A DNA stretch of 64,000 nt from DATJLY01 sp035604615 (GTDB lineage Bacteria; Pseudomonadota; Alphaproteobacteria; ATCC43930; CGMCC-115725): assembly GCA_035604615.1 (NCBI GenBank), contig DATNID010000034.1:10607-74606 (forward strand). The letters are read 5' to 3'. The translations under genes and the position numbers were made by a program. Below the pieces are notes generated by a model. That model was not told where the DNA came from. It saw only the letters and a list, made by a program, of their open reading frames with translations, and made no database searches. Positions 55,480 to 63,347 of the stretch are shown here, piece after piece (position 1 is the stretch's first letter; each line of letters starts with the position of its first letter).

Positions 55480-55706
55480 GACATTCCCCTTCCGTAAGCC
55501 GGCGGCGACGTTCGGGATTCGCCGCTCGTGCTTTGCACATTCAATCTTCGTGCCATCCGCGTTTGCCGAGGTTCCGGCCCTTGGGCCAATATTCGCAGGC
55601 GAAACCGGGCTATTTTTTGTGCAAGCATCCGGCCCGTCTCGATTGGCATCTTCGGCGCGATGGCATCGCGCTCGAGCCGGGCCGCAGGTGGGGAAAGGAC
55701 AAGGTC
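55480..55706. promoter_or_regulatory. Divergent promoter region of the AtzH-BMP operons
   Basis: The 227-bp gap between the BMP binding protein (minus) and atzH (plus) must hold promoters for both arms. A candidate -10-like TATTTT occurs at 55611-55616 on the plus strand. I found no second copy of the operator-like inverted repeat seen at 56107-56132. Confidence 0.4.
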
Positions 55707-56093
55707 ATGCACGACATCAACCGGCCGGAGATCGTCGCAGAGGTGACGGAAGCGTTCCAACGCTATGAGGCGGCGCTCCAGGCCAACGACGTCGCCGTGC
55801 TCAATGCTTCGTTCTGGCACGCGCCGCAGACATTGCGGTTCGGAACGGCCGAGAATCTCTATGGATACGAGGCGATCGCCGCATTCCGCAGTGCCCGCGT
55901 GCCAACTGGGACGCGCACGCTGAGCCGGACCGTCATCACCTCCTACGGCGACGATTTCGCCACCGCCAACACGGAGTTCCAACGGCCCGGCGACACGCGC
56001 ATCGGTCGGCAAAGCCAGACCTGGTTTCGCCTCCCCGTCGGATGGTGCATCGTCGCCGCCCATGTGAGCTTCATGGAGGTGAAACCCGATTAG
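55707..56093 (+). CDS. atzH: AtzH-like (DUF3225) 1,3-dicarboxyurea amidohydrolase
   Basis: 128-aa SnoaL-fold protein of the DUF3225 family. It shows VAEVTEAFQRYEAALQANDV, ASFWHAPQTLRFGTAENLYG, IAAFRSAR, and the C-terminal VGWCIVAAHVSFMEVKP. AtzH converts 1,3-dicarboxyurea to allophanate between AtzE/G and AtzF in cyanurate catabolism; here it sits next to atzG and atzE but no atzD. ATG 55707 has GGGGAAAGGAC upstream; an upstream frame start at 55533 lacks family similarity and is rejected. Confidence 0.85.
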   Translation: MHDINRPEIVAEVTEAFQRYEAALQANDVAVLNASFWHAPQTLRFGTAENLYGYEAIAAFRSARVPTGTRTLSRTVITSYGDDFATANTEFQRPGDTRIGRQSQTWFRLPVGWCIVAAHVSFMEVKPD

Positions 56094-56106
56094 GCAGGCG
56101 TGGACA

Positions 56107-56132
56107 AATTGTATGCAATCGTGCATGCAATT
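56107..56132. promoter_or_regulatory. Inverted repeat, candidate GntR operator before atzG
   Basis: Arms AATTGTATGC (56107-56116) and the complement of GCATGCAATT (56123-56132) match at 9 of 10 positions around a 6-bp spacer. FadR-subfamily GntR regulators often bind TTGTATACAA-like palindromes, and such a regulator is encoded 1.7 kb downstream in the same cluster. Position between atzH and atzG would suit control of atzGE and onward. Confidence 0.45.
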
Positions 56133-56242
56133 CGCCTGAAGAAGCGGATTTTGCTACCCGCCTGGATGCGAATCCTGCGCCTTCTCGGCGTTCTGGAGGG
56201 CGTCGTCCGGGATGGCACGGGTGTTGAACGGGTGTCGGCGCC

Positions 56243-56446
56243 ATGACGGATACAGTTCCCTTGCCGAGCGATGATGCCCGCGCCGCCGCGCTCGATGCGG
56301 CGATCGCGCTCTTGGGTCTGGTCGTCGCGCCGGAATGGCGCATTTCCGTTCTGGCGCACATGAATGTCACCGCCGAAGCGGCACAACTCGTGCTCGACTT
56401 TCCGTTGGACGATGAGCTGGAGCCAGCGCCGGTCTTCCGCCCATGA
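56243..56446 (+). CDS. atzG: AtzG-like (DUF4089) small subunit of 1-carboxybiuret hydrolase
   Basis: 67-aa protein with two helices: DDARAAALDAAIALLGLVVA, PEWRISVLAHMNVTAEAAQL, ending FPLDDELEPAPVF. This is the DUF4089 pattern (cf. PFRxxVxxNLxxxxxMAxLVxxFPLxDExEPAPVF) of AtzG, which packs on AtzE and is needed for a stable complex. The stop overlaps the atzE start (ATGA at 56443-56446). Such small subunits are often missed in annotation. Confidence 0.85.
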   Translation: MTDTVPLPSDDARAAALDAAIALLGLVVAPEWRISVLAHMNVTAEAAQLVLDFPLDDELEPAPVFRP

Positions 56447-57789
56447 GCGGCCTGTCCGGTAAGATCGGCACGCGAGCGGTCGTCGATGCCGCGCTGGCGC
56501 GGATCGACGCGCTCAATCCCAAGGTCAACGCCTTCACCGACATTGTTGCCGCGCGCGCCCGGGCCACGGCCGAGCGTCTCGACACGATTGGCGCGAAACC
56601 CGGGCCTCTCGCCGGAATGCCGTTCGCGGTGAAAAATCTCATCGATGTCGCCGGCCTTCCCACCCGTGCCGGCTCGCGCATCAATCGCGAGCGGCGGCCC
56701 GCCGCGCGCGACGCGACCCTGGTCCGGCGGCTTGAGGAAGCGGGGGCGGTGCTGGTCGGCGCGCTCAATATGGGCGAGTACGCCTATGACTTCACCGGCG
56801 AGAACGTCCATGACGGACCGTCGCGCAATCCCCATGCGCTCGATCGCATGAGCGGCGGATCGTCGGGCGGGTCGGCCGCCGCCGTCGCAGCCGGGCTCGT
56901 CCCGTTGGCGCTCGGGTCCGACACCAACGGCTCGATCCGCGTGCCGTCGGCGCTGTGCGGGATCTTCGGATTGAAGGCGACCTTCGGCCGCCTCAGCCGC
57001 GCCGGCAGTTTCCCGTTCGTCGCCAGCCTCGACCATCTCGGTCCCATGGCGCGCAGCGTTGCCGATCTCGCGCGCGCCTATGACGCGTTGCTGGGGCCGG
57101 ACCCGGACGACCTGTGCGCGACGGAGCGCCCGGCCGAGCCGGTGGCCCAAGACCTCGACGCCGGCTGCCGCGGCCTCCGCATCGCCGTGGCGGGAGGATA
57201 TTTCGCGCGCCAGGCCGAGCCCGACGCGCTCGCCGCGGTCGATGCGGTCGCCAAGGCGCTCGATGCGCGCCAGACGGTCGAGTTGCCCGAGGCGGCGCGC
57301 GCCCGCGCGTCGGCCTATGTCATCACGGCGGCGGAGAGCGCGGCGCTCCACCTCGAGCGGCTGCGCACGCGCGCCCAAGATTTCGATCCGGCGGTGCGCG
57401 ACCGGCTGATCGCGGGCGCGACGATTCCCGCAGCCTGGGTCATTCGGGCGCAGCGGTTTCGGCGCTGGTATCACGCCAAGATGGCCGAGCTGTTCCGGTC
57501 GGTCGACATCATCCTGGCGCCGGCGACGCCGTGCCGCGCTCCGCTTATTGGGCAGGCGAACTTCACGCTTGAAGGTCGCACCCTGCCGGTCCGGCCCAAT
57601 CTCGGCATTTTCACGCAGCCCATTTCCTTCATCGGCCTTCCGGTCGTGGCGGTGCCGATGTGGCTCGACAAGGGCTTGCCGCTGGGCGTGCAGATCATCG
57701 CCGCGCATTGGCGCGAGGATCGGGCGCTGCGCGTCGCGCGGACGCTGGAGCGCGCGGGTGTGGCGCGCGCGCCGGTCGCGCCGCTCTAG
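56443..57789 (+). CDS. atzE: AtzE-like 1-carboxybiuret amidohydrolase
   Basis: 448-aa amidase-signature enzyme. Catalytic triad visible: Lys64 in MPFAVKNLIDVAG, cis-Ser140 in MSGGSSGGSAAA, nucleophile Ser164 in SDTNGSIRVPSA. Segments YDFTGENVHDGPSRNPHALD and ACGIFGLKATFGRLS-like GLKATFGRLSRAGSF are typical of AtzE. With AtzG it would hydrolyse 1-carboxybiuret to 1,3-dicarboxyurea. Translationally coupled to atzG. In cyanurate degraders the substrate comes from AtzD, absent here; a TrtA-like enzyme could supply the same compound. Confidence 0.88.
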   Translation: MSGLSGKIGTRAVVDAALARIDALNPKVNAFTDIVAARARATAERLDTIGAKPGPLAGMPFAVKNLIDVAGLPTRAGSRINRERRPAARDATLVRRLEEAGAVLVGALNMGEYAYDFTGENVHDGPSRNPHALDRMSGGSSGGSAAAVAAGLVPLALGSDTNGSIRVPSALCGIFGLKATFGRLSRAGSFPFVASLDHLGPMARSVADLARAYDALLGPDPDDLCATERPAEPVAQDLDAGCRGLRIAVAGGYFARQAEPDALAAVDAVAKALDARQTVELPEAARARASAYVITAAESAALHLERLRTRAQDFDPAVRDRLIAGATIPAAWVIRAQRFRRWYHAKMAELFRSVDIILAPATPCRAPLIGQANFTLEGRTLPVRPNLGIFTQPISFIGLPVVAVPMWLDKGLPLGVQIIAAHWREDRALRVARTLERAGVARAPVAPL

Positions 57790-57834
57790 CTTCGCGCCAT
57801 GGACCCTATTCACCGTCTTCACAGGATGTGATCC

Positions 57835-58542
57835 GTGCCCGAATTCCTCCGCGTTCCGGCCGCCGGCCCGGGTGTCGCAAGGGCGCGCCGGACCCGGCGG
57901 CCCGGTACGACGCGCATGCAGGAGCTTCGCACGCTCATCGCCGACGCGATCGTGTGCGGCCAGCTCGCGCCCGGCATGCCGCTCGAGGAGGTCGAGATCG
58001 CGCGCCGCCACGGCGTCTCGCGCACGCCGGTCCGCGAGGCGATCCGCGCGCTGGCCGCCGCCGGCCTGGTCGAGACCCGCGCGCATCGCAGCGCCATCGT
58101 GGCGCGGCCGTCGTCGGAGCGGCTGCGCGGCATGTTCGATGTCCTCGCCGAGCTCGAGGCGCTGTGCGCGGGGCAGGCGGCGCTCCACATGGACCTAGCC
58201 GAGCGCCAGGAGCTTCAGGCGCTCCACGTCGCGCTGGCCGAGCTGGTGCAGCGCGGCGATCCCAGGCGCTATCACGAGATGAACGAGCGCTTTCACGGCC
58301 TCATCTATAGCGGCAGCCACAACCCCTATCTCGCCGAGCTCACCTTGGCCACGCGGACGCGGCTGTCGCCGTTCAGCCAGATGCAGTTTCGCGCGCTAGG
58401 GCGGCTGCACCTGTCGCACGCGGAGCATGACCGCGTCGTCGCGGCGATCCTGAGTCGCGATCAGGCGGCCGCCGCCGCCGAGATGCGGGCCCACATCGCC
58501 GCGGTCGAGACCACCTTCGAGCGCTATGTCGAGAGCGCCTGA
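57835..58542 (+). CDS. GntR/FadR-family transcriptional regulator
   Basis: 235-aa regulator with an N-terminal winged HTH (LRTLIADAIVCGQLAPGMPL, EEVEIARRHGVSRTPVREAI, RALAAAGLVETRAHRS) and a C-terminal FCD ligand domain with metal/acid ligands (Asp/His pattern around YHEMNERFHGLIY and LSHAEHDRVVAAI). Start GTG 57835; an ATG at 57916 would trim 27 residues but stay before the HTH. It lies between atzE and atzF and probably controls this cluster, perhaps through the inverted repeat at 56107. Effector unknown. Confidence 0.9.
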   Translation: MPEFLRVPAAGPGVARARRTRRPGTTRMQELRTLIADAIVCGQLAPGMPLEEVEIARRHGVSRTPVREAIRALAAAGLVETRAHRSAIVARPSSERLRGMFDVLAELEALCAGQAALHMDLAERQELQALHVALAELVQRGDPRRYHEMNERFHGLIYSGSHNPYLAELTLATRTRLSPFSQMQFRALGRLHLSHAEHDRVVAAILSRDQAAAAAEMRAHIAAVETTFERYVESA

Positions 58543-58546
58543 GAGG

Positions 58547-60355
58547 ATGAACCAGCACCTCGACATCGCGTCGCTCTCCTCCTGCTATGCAGCGGGGGCC
58601 GATCCGGCCGAGATCATCGCCGCGCTGCACCAACGCATCGCGCGAGACGGCTTGGGCCCGGTCTGGATCGCGCTGGTTCCCTGGGCGCGCATCGCCGCCC
58701 GGATCGACGAGATGATGCGGCGCCGCGCCGCGGGACAGGACCTGCCCCTCTTCGGCATTCCCTTCGCCGTCAAGGACAACATCGACCTGGCGGGAGTGCC
58801 GACCACCGCGGGCTGTCCCGCTTTCGCCTATGTGCCGGAGCGGTCAGCGGCGGTGGTGGCGAAGCTCGAGGCGGCCGGCGCGGTCGCGCTCGGCAAGACC
58901 AACCTGGACCAGTTCGCGACCGGCCTGGTCGGCACGCGCTCGCCCTATGGGATTCCGTCCTCGGTGTTCGATCCGCGCTATATCGCCGGCGGTTCGAGCT
59001 CGGGCTCGGCGGTCGCCGTGGCGCTGGGGCTGGTGAGCTTTGCGCTCGGAACCGACACCGCCGGCTCGGGCCGCGTGCCGGCCGCCTGCAACAACATCGT
59101 CGGATTGAAGCCGACCAAGGGCTGGCTCAGCACAACGGGCGTGGTGCCGGCGTGCCGCAGCCTCGATTGCGTGTCGGTCTTCGCCGGCACGGTCGAGGAT
59201 GCGCTCGCGGTCGCGCGGATCGCCGGCGGCTTCGACGCGGATGACCCGTTTTCGCGGCGCGTCCCGGACCATGCCACGCGCACGGACGCATTTCCGGCTG
59301 CGTACCGCTTTGGCGTGCCGGCCGAAGGGCTCGAATTCTTCTGCGACCGGGACGCCGCCGCGCTTTTCGCCGCAAGCGTCGCGCGGCTCGAGCGGCTGGG
59401 CGGCCGCAAGGTCGAGATCGATTTCGCGCCCTTCCTGGACGCGGGCCAGCTCCTCTATGGCGGCCCGTGGGTCGCCGAGCGCCTTGCCGCGATCGAGGAT
59501 TTCGCTTTGCGCCACGCCGACGACATGCTGCCGGTGACACGCGAGATCATTCTCGGCGCCGGGCGGATCGGTGCGGTTGCGGCGTTCCGGGGGCTCTATC
59601 GCCTAGCCGCGCTCGCGCGCCGCGCCGAGGCCCAATGGGCGAAGATGGATGTGTTGCTGCTGCCGACCACGGGAACGATCTACCGCATCGACGATGTCCT
59701 GGCGGACCCGATCGGCCTCAACACCAATCTCGGGCGCTACACCAGCTTCGCCAATCTGCTCGATCTCGCGGCGATCGCGGTTCCGGCGGGATTTCTCGGC
59801 AATGGCCTGCCGTTCGGCGTCAGCCTGATCGGGCGCGCCTTCAGCGACGGCGCCTTGGCGGGCTTGGCCGGCCGATTGCATCGCGCGCTCGGCGATGCCG
59901 CAATCGGCGCGACAGGCTGGACGCTGCCGGAGGCGCCGGCGCAAGCGATGGTGCCCGCGTCAGCAGACACCATCGAGCTGGCGGTGATGGGCGCGCATCT
60001 TTCGGGCGAGGCGCTCAACCCCGAATTGACGCGACTCGGCGCGACGCTCGCGCGCACGGCGCGGACCGCCGCCGGCTATAGCCTCTATGCGCTGTCGGGC
60101 GCGGCCCACCCGAAACCGGGCCTGGTGTTCGACGGCAAGGGAAGCGGCCACATCGAAGTCGAGATCTGGTCCGTGCCGTCGGGCGCGCTGGGCTGGTTCG
60201 TCGCCGGGATTCCGGCGCCGCTCGGCATCGGAACGATCGCGCTGGCGGATGGGTCCGCGGTGAAGGGGTTCTTGTGCGAGGCCCATGCCGTGGCCGGGGC
60301 GGACGACATTACGCGCTTCGGCAGTTGGCGCGCCTACCGTCAGGGCGCCCCATAG
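58547..60355 (+). CDS. atzF: Allophanate hydrolase AtzF
   Basis: 602-aa amidase-signature enzyme, full length (AtzF about 605 aa). Catalytic triad Lys76 (IPFAVKDNID), cis-Ser150 (AGGSSSGSAV), nucleophile Ser174 (TAGSGRVPAA): intervals 74 and 24 match AtzF K91/S165/S189 as I recall it. The N-terminal domain deaminates allophanate to N-carboxycarbamate; the C-terminal domain (from about 465, with MGAHLSGEALNPELTRLGA and VEIWSVPSGALGWFV) completes decarboxylation to ammonia and CO2. ATG 58547 chosen; ATG 58526 in frame is an alternative. The overlap region of the GntR end suggests coupled expression. Confidence 0.93.
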   Translation: MNQHLDIASLSSCYAAGADPAEIIAALHQRIARDGLGPVWIALVPWARIAARIDEMMRRRAAGQDLPLFGIPFAVKDNIDLAGVPTTAGCPAFAYVPERSAAVVAKLEAAGAVALGKTNLDQFATGLVGTRSPYGIPSSVFDPRYIAGGSSSGSAVAVALGLVSFALGTDTAGSGRVPAACNNIVGLKPTKGWLSTTGVVPACRSLDCVSVFAGTVEDALAVARIAGGFDADDPFSRRVPDHATRTDAFPAAYRFGVPAEGLEFFCDRDAAALFAASVARLERLGGRKVEIDFAPFLDAGQLLYGGPWVAERLAAIEDFALRHADDMLPVTREIILGAGRIGAVAAFRGLYRLAALARRAEAQWAKMDVLLLPTTGTIYRIDDVLADPIGLNTNLGRYTSFANLLDLAAIAVPAGFLGNGLPFGVSLIGRAFSDGALAGLAGRLHRALGDAAIGATGWTLPEAPAQAMVPASADTIELAVMGAHLSGEALNPELTRLGATLARTARTAAGYSLYALSGAAHPKPGLVFDGKGSGHIEVEIWSVPSGALGWFVAGIPAPLGIGTIALADGSAVKGFLCEAHAVAGADDITRFGSWRAYRQGAP

Positions 60356-60480
60356 CCGCCATTAACCAAGCAGCAAGGTCCCGGCGGGCAATTAACCGGA
60401 TTTTTTCTCGGACTTCGCTCTAATCCGATTTGCGGCGCGCGGCCGGACGTCCGGACGGGCCGCCGCGATGGAGCGTTGCC

Positions 60481-61209
60481 GTGAGGCATTACTATCTCGC
60501 CGCCGGGTTCGGGGCGCTGGCGCTGGCCGTGTGGTGGCAGCCGCGCGCGCAGCACGACCGGCTCGCACCAGGGGCGGTGTGGGCGCCGATCCGCGACAAG
60601 GTGGCGAGCGAGGGCGGCACCGGCTTCTTCGTCGATCGCCGCGGCCACGTGCTGACTGCGCATCACGTCGTCGCCGGATGCAAGGAAATCGACATCGTTG
60701 GGCGCAACGGCCAGGAATCCGCTACCTTGGAGGCATCGAGCCCGGACGACGACCTCAGCCTGCTCGCCAGCGAGCGCTCCTTCGGAGAGCCGATCTCGTT
60801 CGACAGCGGCGACGACATCGCCGGCGGCACTCAAGTCACCGTCTTCTCCTATGCCAGTGAAGGTGCGGGACAGAGCGCCTATAGCGGGATCGTGCTCGAC
60901 GACCGCACGCCGCGCCGCCTCGCGGTCGCGCTCGACGCCAAGTCCGGCGCCGGCGGCAGCGCGGTCATCGACCGCGGCGGCCGCGCCGTGGGTGTCATGC
61001 AGAGCGCGCTCGCGGGTGCCGCCGCGCTCGCCACTTCCGCGACGCAGCGCCCGGTGCGCCTCGCCGCCAACAGTTCCGTCGCGCGCGAGTTCCTGCGCGC
61101 CCAAGGCATCGACCAGGCCGCCGACCGCGCCCAAGCCTCCGCGCCCATCGACGGGCTCGCAGCCTCCGAGGTCAAGGTCGAATGCCGCACCTTCGGATCG
61201 GGGTCTTGA
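60481..61209 (+). CDS. Trypsin-like serine protease-fold protein, nucleophile doubtful
   Basis: 242-aa protein with one N-terminal membrane anchor (YYLAAGFGALALAVWW) and a trypsin-like fold: VLTAHHVVAGC (His62), SSPDDDLSLL (Asp91), then DAKSGAGGSAVIDRGG where GxSGGP is expected. Aligned on the downstream strand, the nucleophile position reads Gly158; Ser155 or Ser160 would need a shift. It may therefore be a pseudoprotease. Start GTG 60481 (GGAG about 9 nt upstream) is chosen over TTG 60430. The 125-bp gap before it contains no supported site. Confidence 0.65.
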   Translation: MRHYYLAAGFGALALAVWWQPRAQHDRLAPGAVWAPIRDKVASEGGTGFFVDRRGHVLTAHHVVAGCKEIDIVGRNGQESATLEASSPDDDLSLLASERSFGEPISFDSGDDIAGGTQVTVFSYASEGAGQSAYSGIVLDDRTPRRLAVALDAKSGAGGSAVIDRGGRAVGVMQSALAGAAALATSATQRPVRLAANSSVAREFLRAQGIDQAADRAQASAPIDGLAASEVKVECRTFGSGS

Positions 61210-61235
61210 CGTTGAGCCACTCGAGTTCGTGACCG

Positions 61236-62192
61236 TCACTTCGGGACGAACGTCTCGGTGTAGAGCTTCGACATGTCGATCGTATCGTCGACGAGCTTCA
61301 AGTCGATGAACGACCGCCTGAGGTTGGCGAGCGATTCCGCGTCGAATTTGCAGTCCTTGCTGAACATGCGGATCGTGAGATCGTATTCCCGCGCCATCAC
61401 TTCGGGCGAGAAGCCGGTGACGGCACTTTCGATCTTCACGGTTTCGGCCTTGTTCGCGCGCATGAAATCGATCGCCTCGAGCCAGGCCGCGAGGAAGGCG
61501 CGAATCCCCTCGGGATCTCTTGCGATGGCCCGCGTCGTCGCGAAGATCGTGCCAGCTGCGACATTGCCGACATAGTCCGACACCGGAATGAGGAGGCGTC
61601 CTTCATGCTTCTCCTCCATCTCGAAGATGTCGGAGGTCACCGGGATGTCGGCGTCGATCGCATGCGTGCGGAACGCGGCGATGATCGCGGTGACGGTGTT
61701 GCCGATCGCCACCTCCGTGATGCCGTCCGGTCCCCAGCCGCGCTGGCGCGCCAACTCGCTCGCGAGCCAATCGGTGAGCGAGCCGGCGCTCGAAATGCCG
61801 ATCTTCTTGCCCTTGAGCTCGGCCACCGAACGGATCGGCGAATCCCACGGCACGGCGATACCGATGAAGAGGATAGGCGGCGCGTCGTCGCAGACGGCGA
61901 GAATGGGCGCACCCTTGGCGGCAAGCGCCATCAACGGGCCGGCGGCGACGCCGATATCGATGCTGCCGGCCGTCATGGCCTGGACCAGCTTGCTGCCGCC
62001 CGTGAAGTCCGAGATCGTCACGTCGAGCCCGTGCTTCTTGAAGAGGCCGAGCCGCTCGGCGACATCGACCGGCAGGATATGCGACGCGGTCGCATCCGCC
62101 TTGCCGACATTGAGCGTTCCGGCGGTCGCGGGCGATGCTCCGAGGATAACGAGCGCGCCGATCAAGCTGGCGCGTAGCCCGAAATTTCGCAT
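61236..62192 (-). CDS. Orphan ABC substrate-binding protein (SsuA/THI5-like), paralogue B
   Basis: 318-aa exported binding protein. Signal peptide to about residue 24 (ASPATAG), DVAERLGLFKKHGLDVTISD, MTAGSIDIGVAAGPLMALAA, ELKGKKIGISSAG, and GRLLIPVSDYVGNV. It is a paralogue of the protein encoded at 40193-41143, with matching C-terminal ends (REYDLTIRMFSKDCKFDAES versus REYDQSIPMFIEDCRFDAES). ATG 62192 has GGAGGGGGGTC upstream. No transporter genes adjoin. Substrate unknown. Confidence 0.82.
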   Translation of the reverse strand: MRNFGLRASLIGALVILGASPATAGTLNVGKADATASHILPVDVAERLGLFKKHGLDVTISDFTGGSKLVQAMTAGSIDIGVAAGPLMALAAKGAPILAVCDDAPPILFIGIAVPWDSPIRSVAELKGKKIGISSAGSLTDWLASELARQRGWGPDGITEVAIGNTVTAIIAAFRTHAIDADIPVTSDIFEMEEKHEGRLLIPVSDYVGNVAAGTIFATTRAIARDPEGIRAFLAAWLEAIDFMRANKAETVKIESAVTGFSPEVMAREYDLTIRMFSKDCKFDAESLANLRRSFIDLKLVDDTIDMSKLYTETFVPK

Positions 62193-62392
62193 GACCCCCC
62201 TCCGCGGATTTGACCTGACGGTCCTTGGGACGCCACGCGATTTTGGCCTGCTTCGGCCGTCGTGGCAAAGTCGATCCCGGGCAACGGGGCGGGAGTCATC
62301 GAAAAACATTAGCGAGCCCGGCGAGGCTCGAAGCGGCAATGGCTAGCGTGCGAAAACGTGGAAGATAATATTCGCGGTCGCCGTCGCCTCGG

Positions 62393-62734
62393 TCACGGAT
62401 TGCCGTATTTCGTGTAGCTGCTGCTTCCGACAATGCTGCCCATCGTCGGCATGAGCCCAAAGGAAGAGGCAGGCATAGACGTTCCACCTGCGCTTGGCGC
62501 GATAAACGCGCCCGAGGCCGGGCCCGCCGGACCAAAGCTTGAGTTTGGGCTTCCTGGGTCGGCCGATAGCAGAGTCATGCCATTAGATTGGGCGACGGCC
62601 TGACCCCCGCTGATTGTACGGAGCTGTTCGTTGCTGAGCTTCTTCAAATCGTCGGGCGAGCCGGCCAAGGCAAGATTTTGCATCGCGAACACCACGAAGC
62701 CGGCGCACATTACGGTCTTCATCGATACAAACAT
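62393..62734 (-). CDS. Small exported protein with double-glycine-leader-like motif
   Basis: 113-aa protein. Residues 5-24 form a Sec-type signal (MKTVMCAGFVVFAMQNLALA). Just after it, DDLKKLSNEQLRTISGG (residues 28-44) matches the double-glycine leader pattern: Leu -12, Ser -11, Leu -7, Ile -4, Gly-Gly at -2/-1 (position -8 is Gln instead of the usual Glu). The rest is Gly/Ser/Pro/Ala-rich with few charged residues. Start ATG 62734 has AGGTG upstream; ATG 62722 also possible. No peptidase-containing exporter in the window. Confidence 0.55.
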   Translation of the reverse strand: MFVSMKTVMCAGFVVFAMQNLALAGSPDDLKKLSNEQLRTISGGQAVAQSNGMTLLSADPGSPNSSFGPAGPASGAFIAPSAGGTSMPASSFGLMPTMGSIVGSSSYTKYGNP

Positions 62735-62802
62735 TTGCACCTGAACGCGCTCCACCCGGGCGAGGGAACGGAGGGATACAAGCAATCCGCGTGCCAGCCG
62801 TT

Positions 62803-62863
62803 AAGCGACTGAAATATCGCCGTTATCAATCCGCGATTCCTGCAAAATGTAAAGCGACTGAAA
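62803..62863. repeat. Pair of 12-bp direct repeats upstream of the small exported protein
   Basis: AAGCGACTGAAA occurs at 62803-62814 and again at 62852-62863, 49 bp apart (start to start), in the 5' region of the 62393-62734 gene. Could be paired regulator sites; nothing else supports this. Confidence 0.35.
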
Positions 62864-62981
62864 CAATTTACGAAACGGCTGACGATCGGATTAACCCCGC
62901 GACGAACCCGGGCCAATGACCGCGGCGGATCCCCGGCGGATCGCATCCTCACGCCGCATTCGCCGTATTCGCCGCACCAAT

Positions 62982-63347
62982 TCACGTTCCGGGCTTGAAC
63001 GTATCTATGCCCAAATCTTCGCGCCTGAAATGAAACGTGTCATTGGTTGCCACCAATTTGCAGGCCCTGGGGCGGGTATGGTCGCGCGGCAGGCTGCGAT
63101 CACAAATTTCCAGTGCGTCGTGGGCTGCTTCCTCGGGCGAAGGGCGTCCCCACACCCAATAATACCGAAATGGCGAATTTGCATCGTCGGGAGAGATGTT
63201 GACCGCAAGGGCGCGATTGATGGGTTGCTGACGATATTGCGCAAGCGTGTCATTCCACGCATCGAGCGCCGGCAGATCGTCGGGAGTCGAACAGTCGAGC
63301 AGTAACAGAAGACACAAGAGACACGCAATCTCGAGAGCGCGCGACAT
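62982..63347 (-). CDS. Putative small lipoprotein
   Basis: 121-aa product. The N-terminus ALEIACLLCLLLLLDC is hydrophobic with a Cys at about residue 19 preceded by LLLLD, a lipobox-like site (-1 Asp is not ideal). Mature part: YWVWGRPSPEEAAHDALEIC and ACKLVATND, with two Cys that may pair. This resembles small envelope proteins of unknown function. A few hundred bases of non-coding sequence follow upstream. Confidence 0.5.
   Translation of the reverse strand: MSRALEIACLLCLLLLLDCSTPDDLPALDAWNDTLAQYRQQPINRALAVNISPDDANSPFRYYWVWGRPSPEEAAHDALEICDRSLPRDHTRPRACKLVATNDTFHFRREDLGIDTFKPGT

Noticed and set aside
58526..58546. Upstream ATG of atzF giving seven extra residues
   Set aside because: Possible but adds no conserved residues; ATG 58547 fits AtzF triad numbering and the upstream GAGAG.
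49418..60355. Cyanuric acid degradation operon
   Set aside because: No AtzD/TrzD-type cyanurate hydrolase is present; BiuH and the TrtA-like gene fit an upstream oligo-urea source better.
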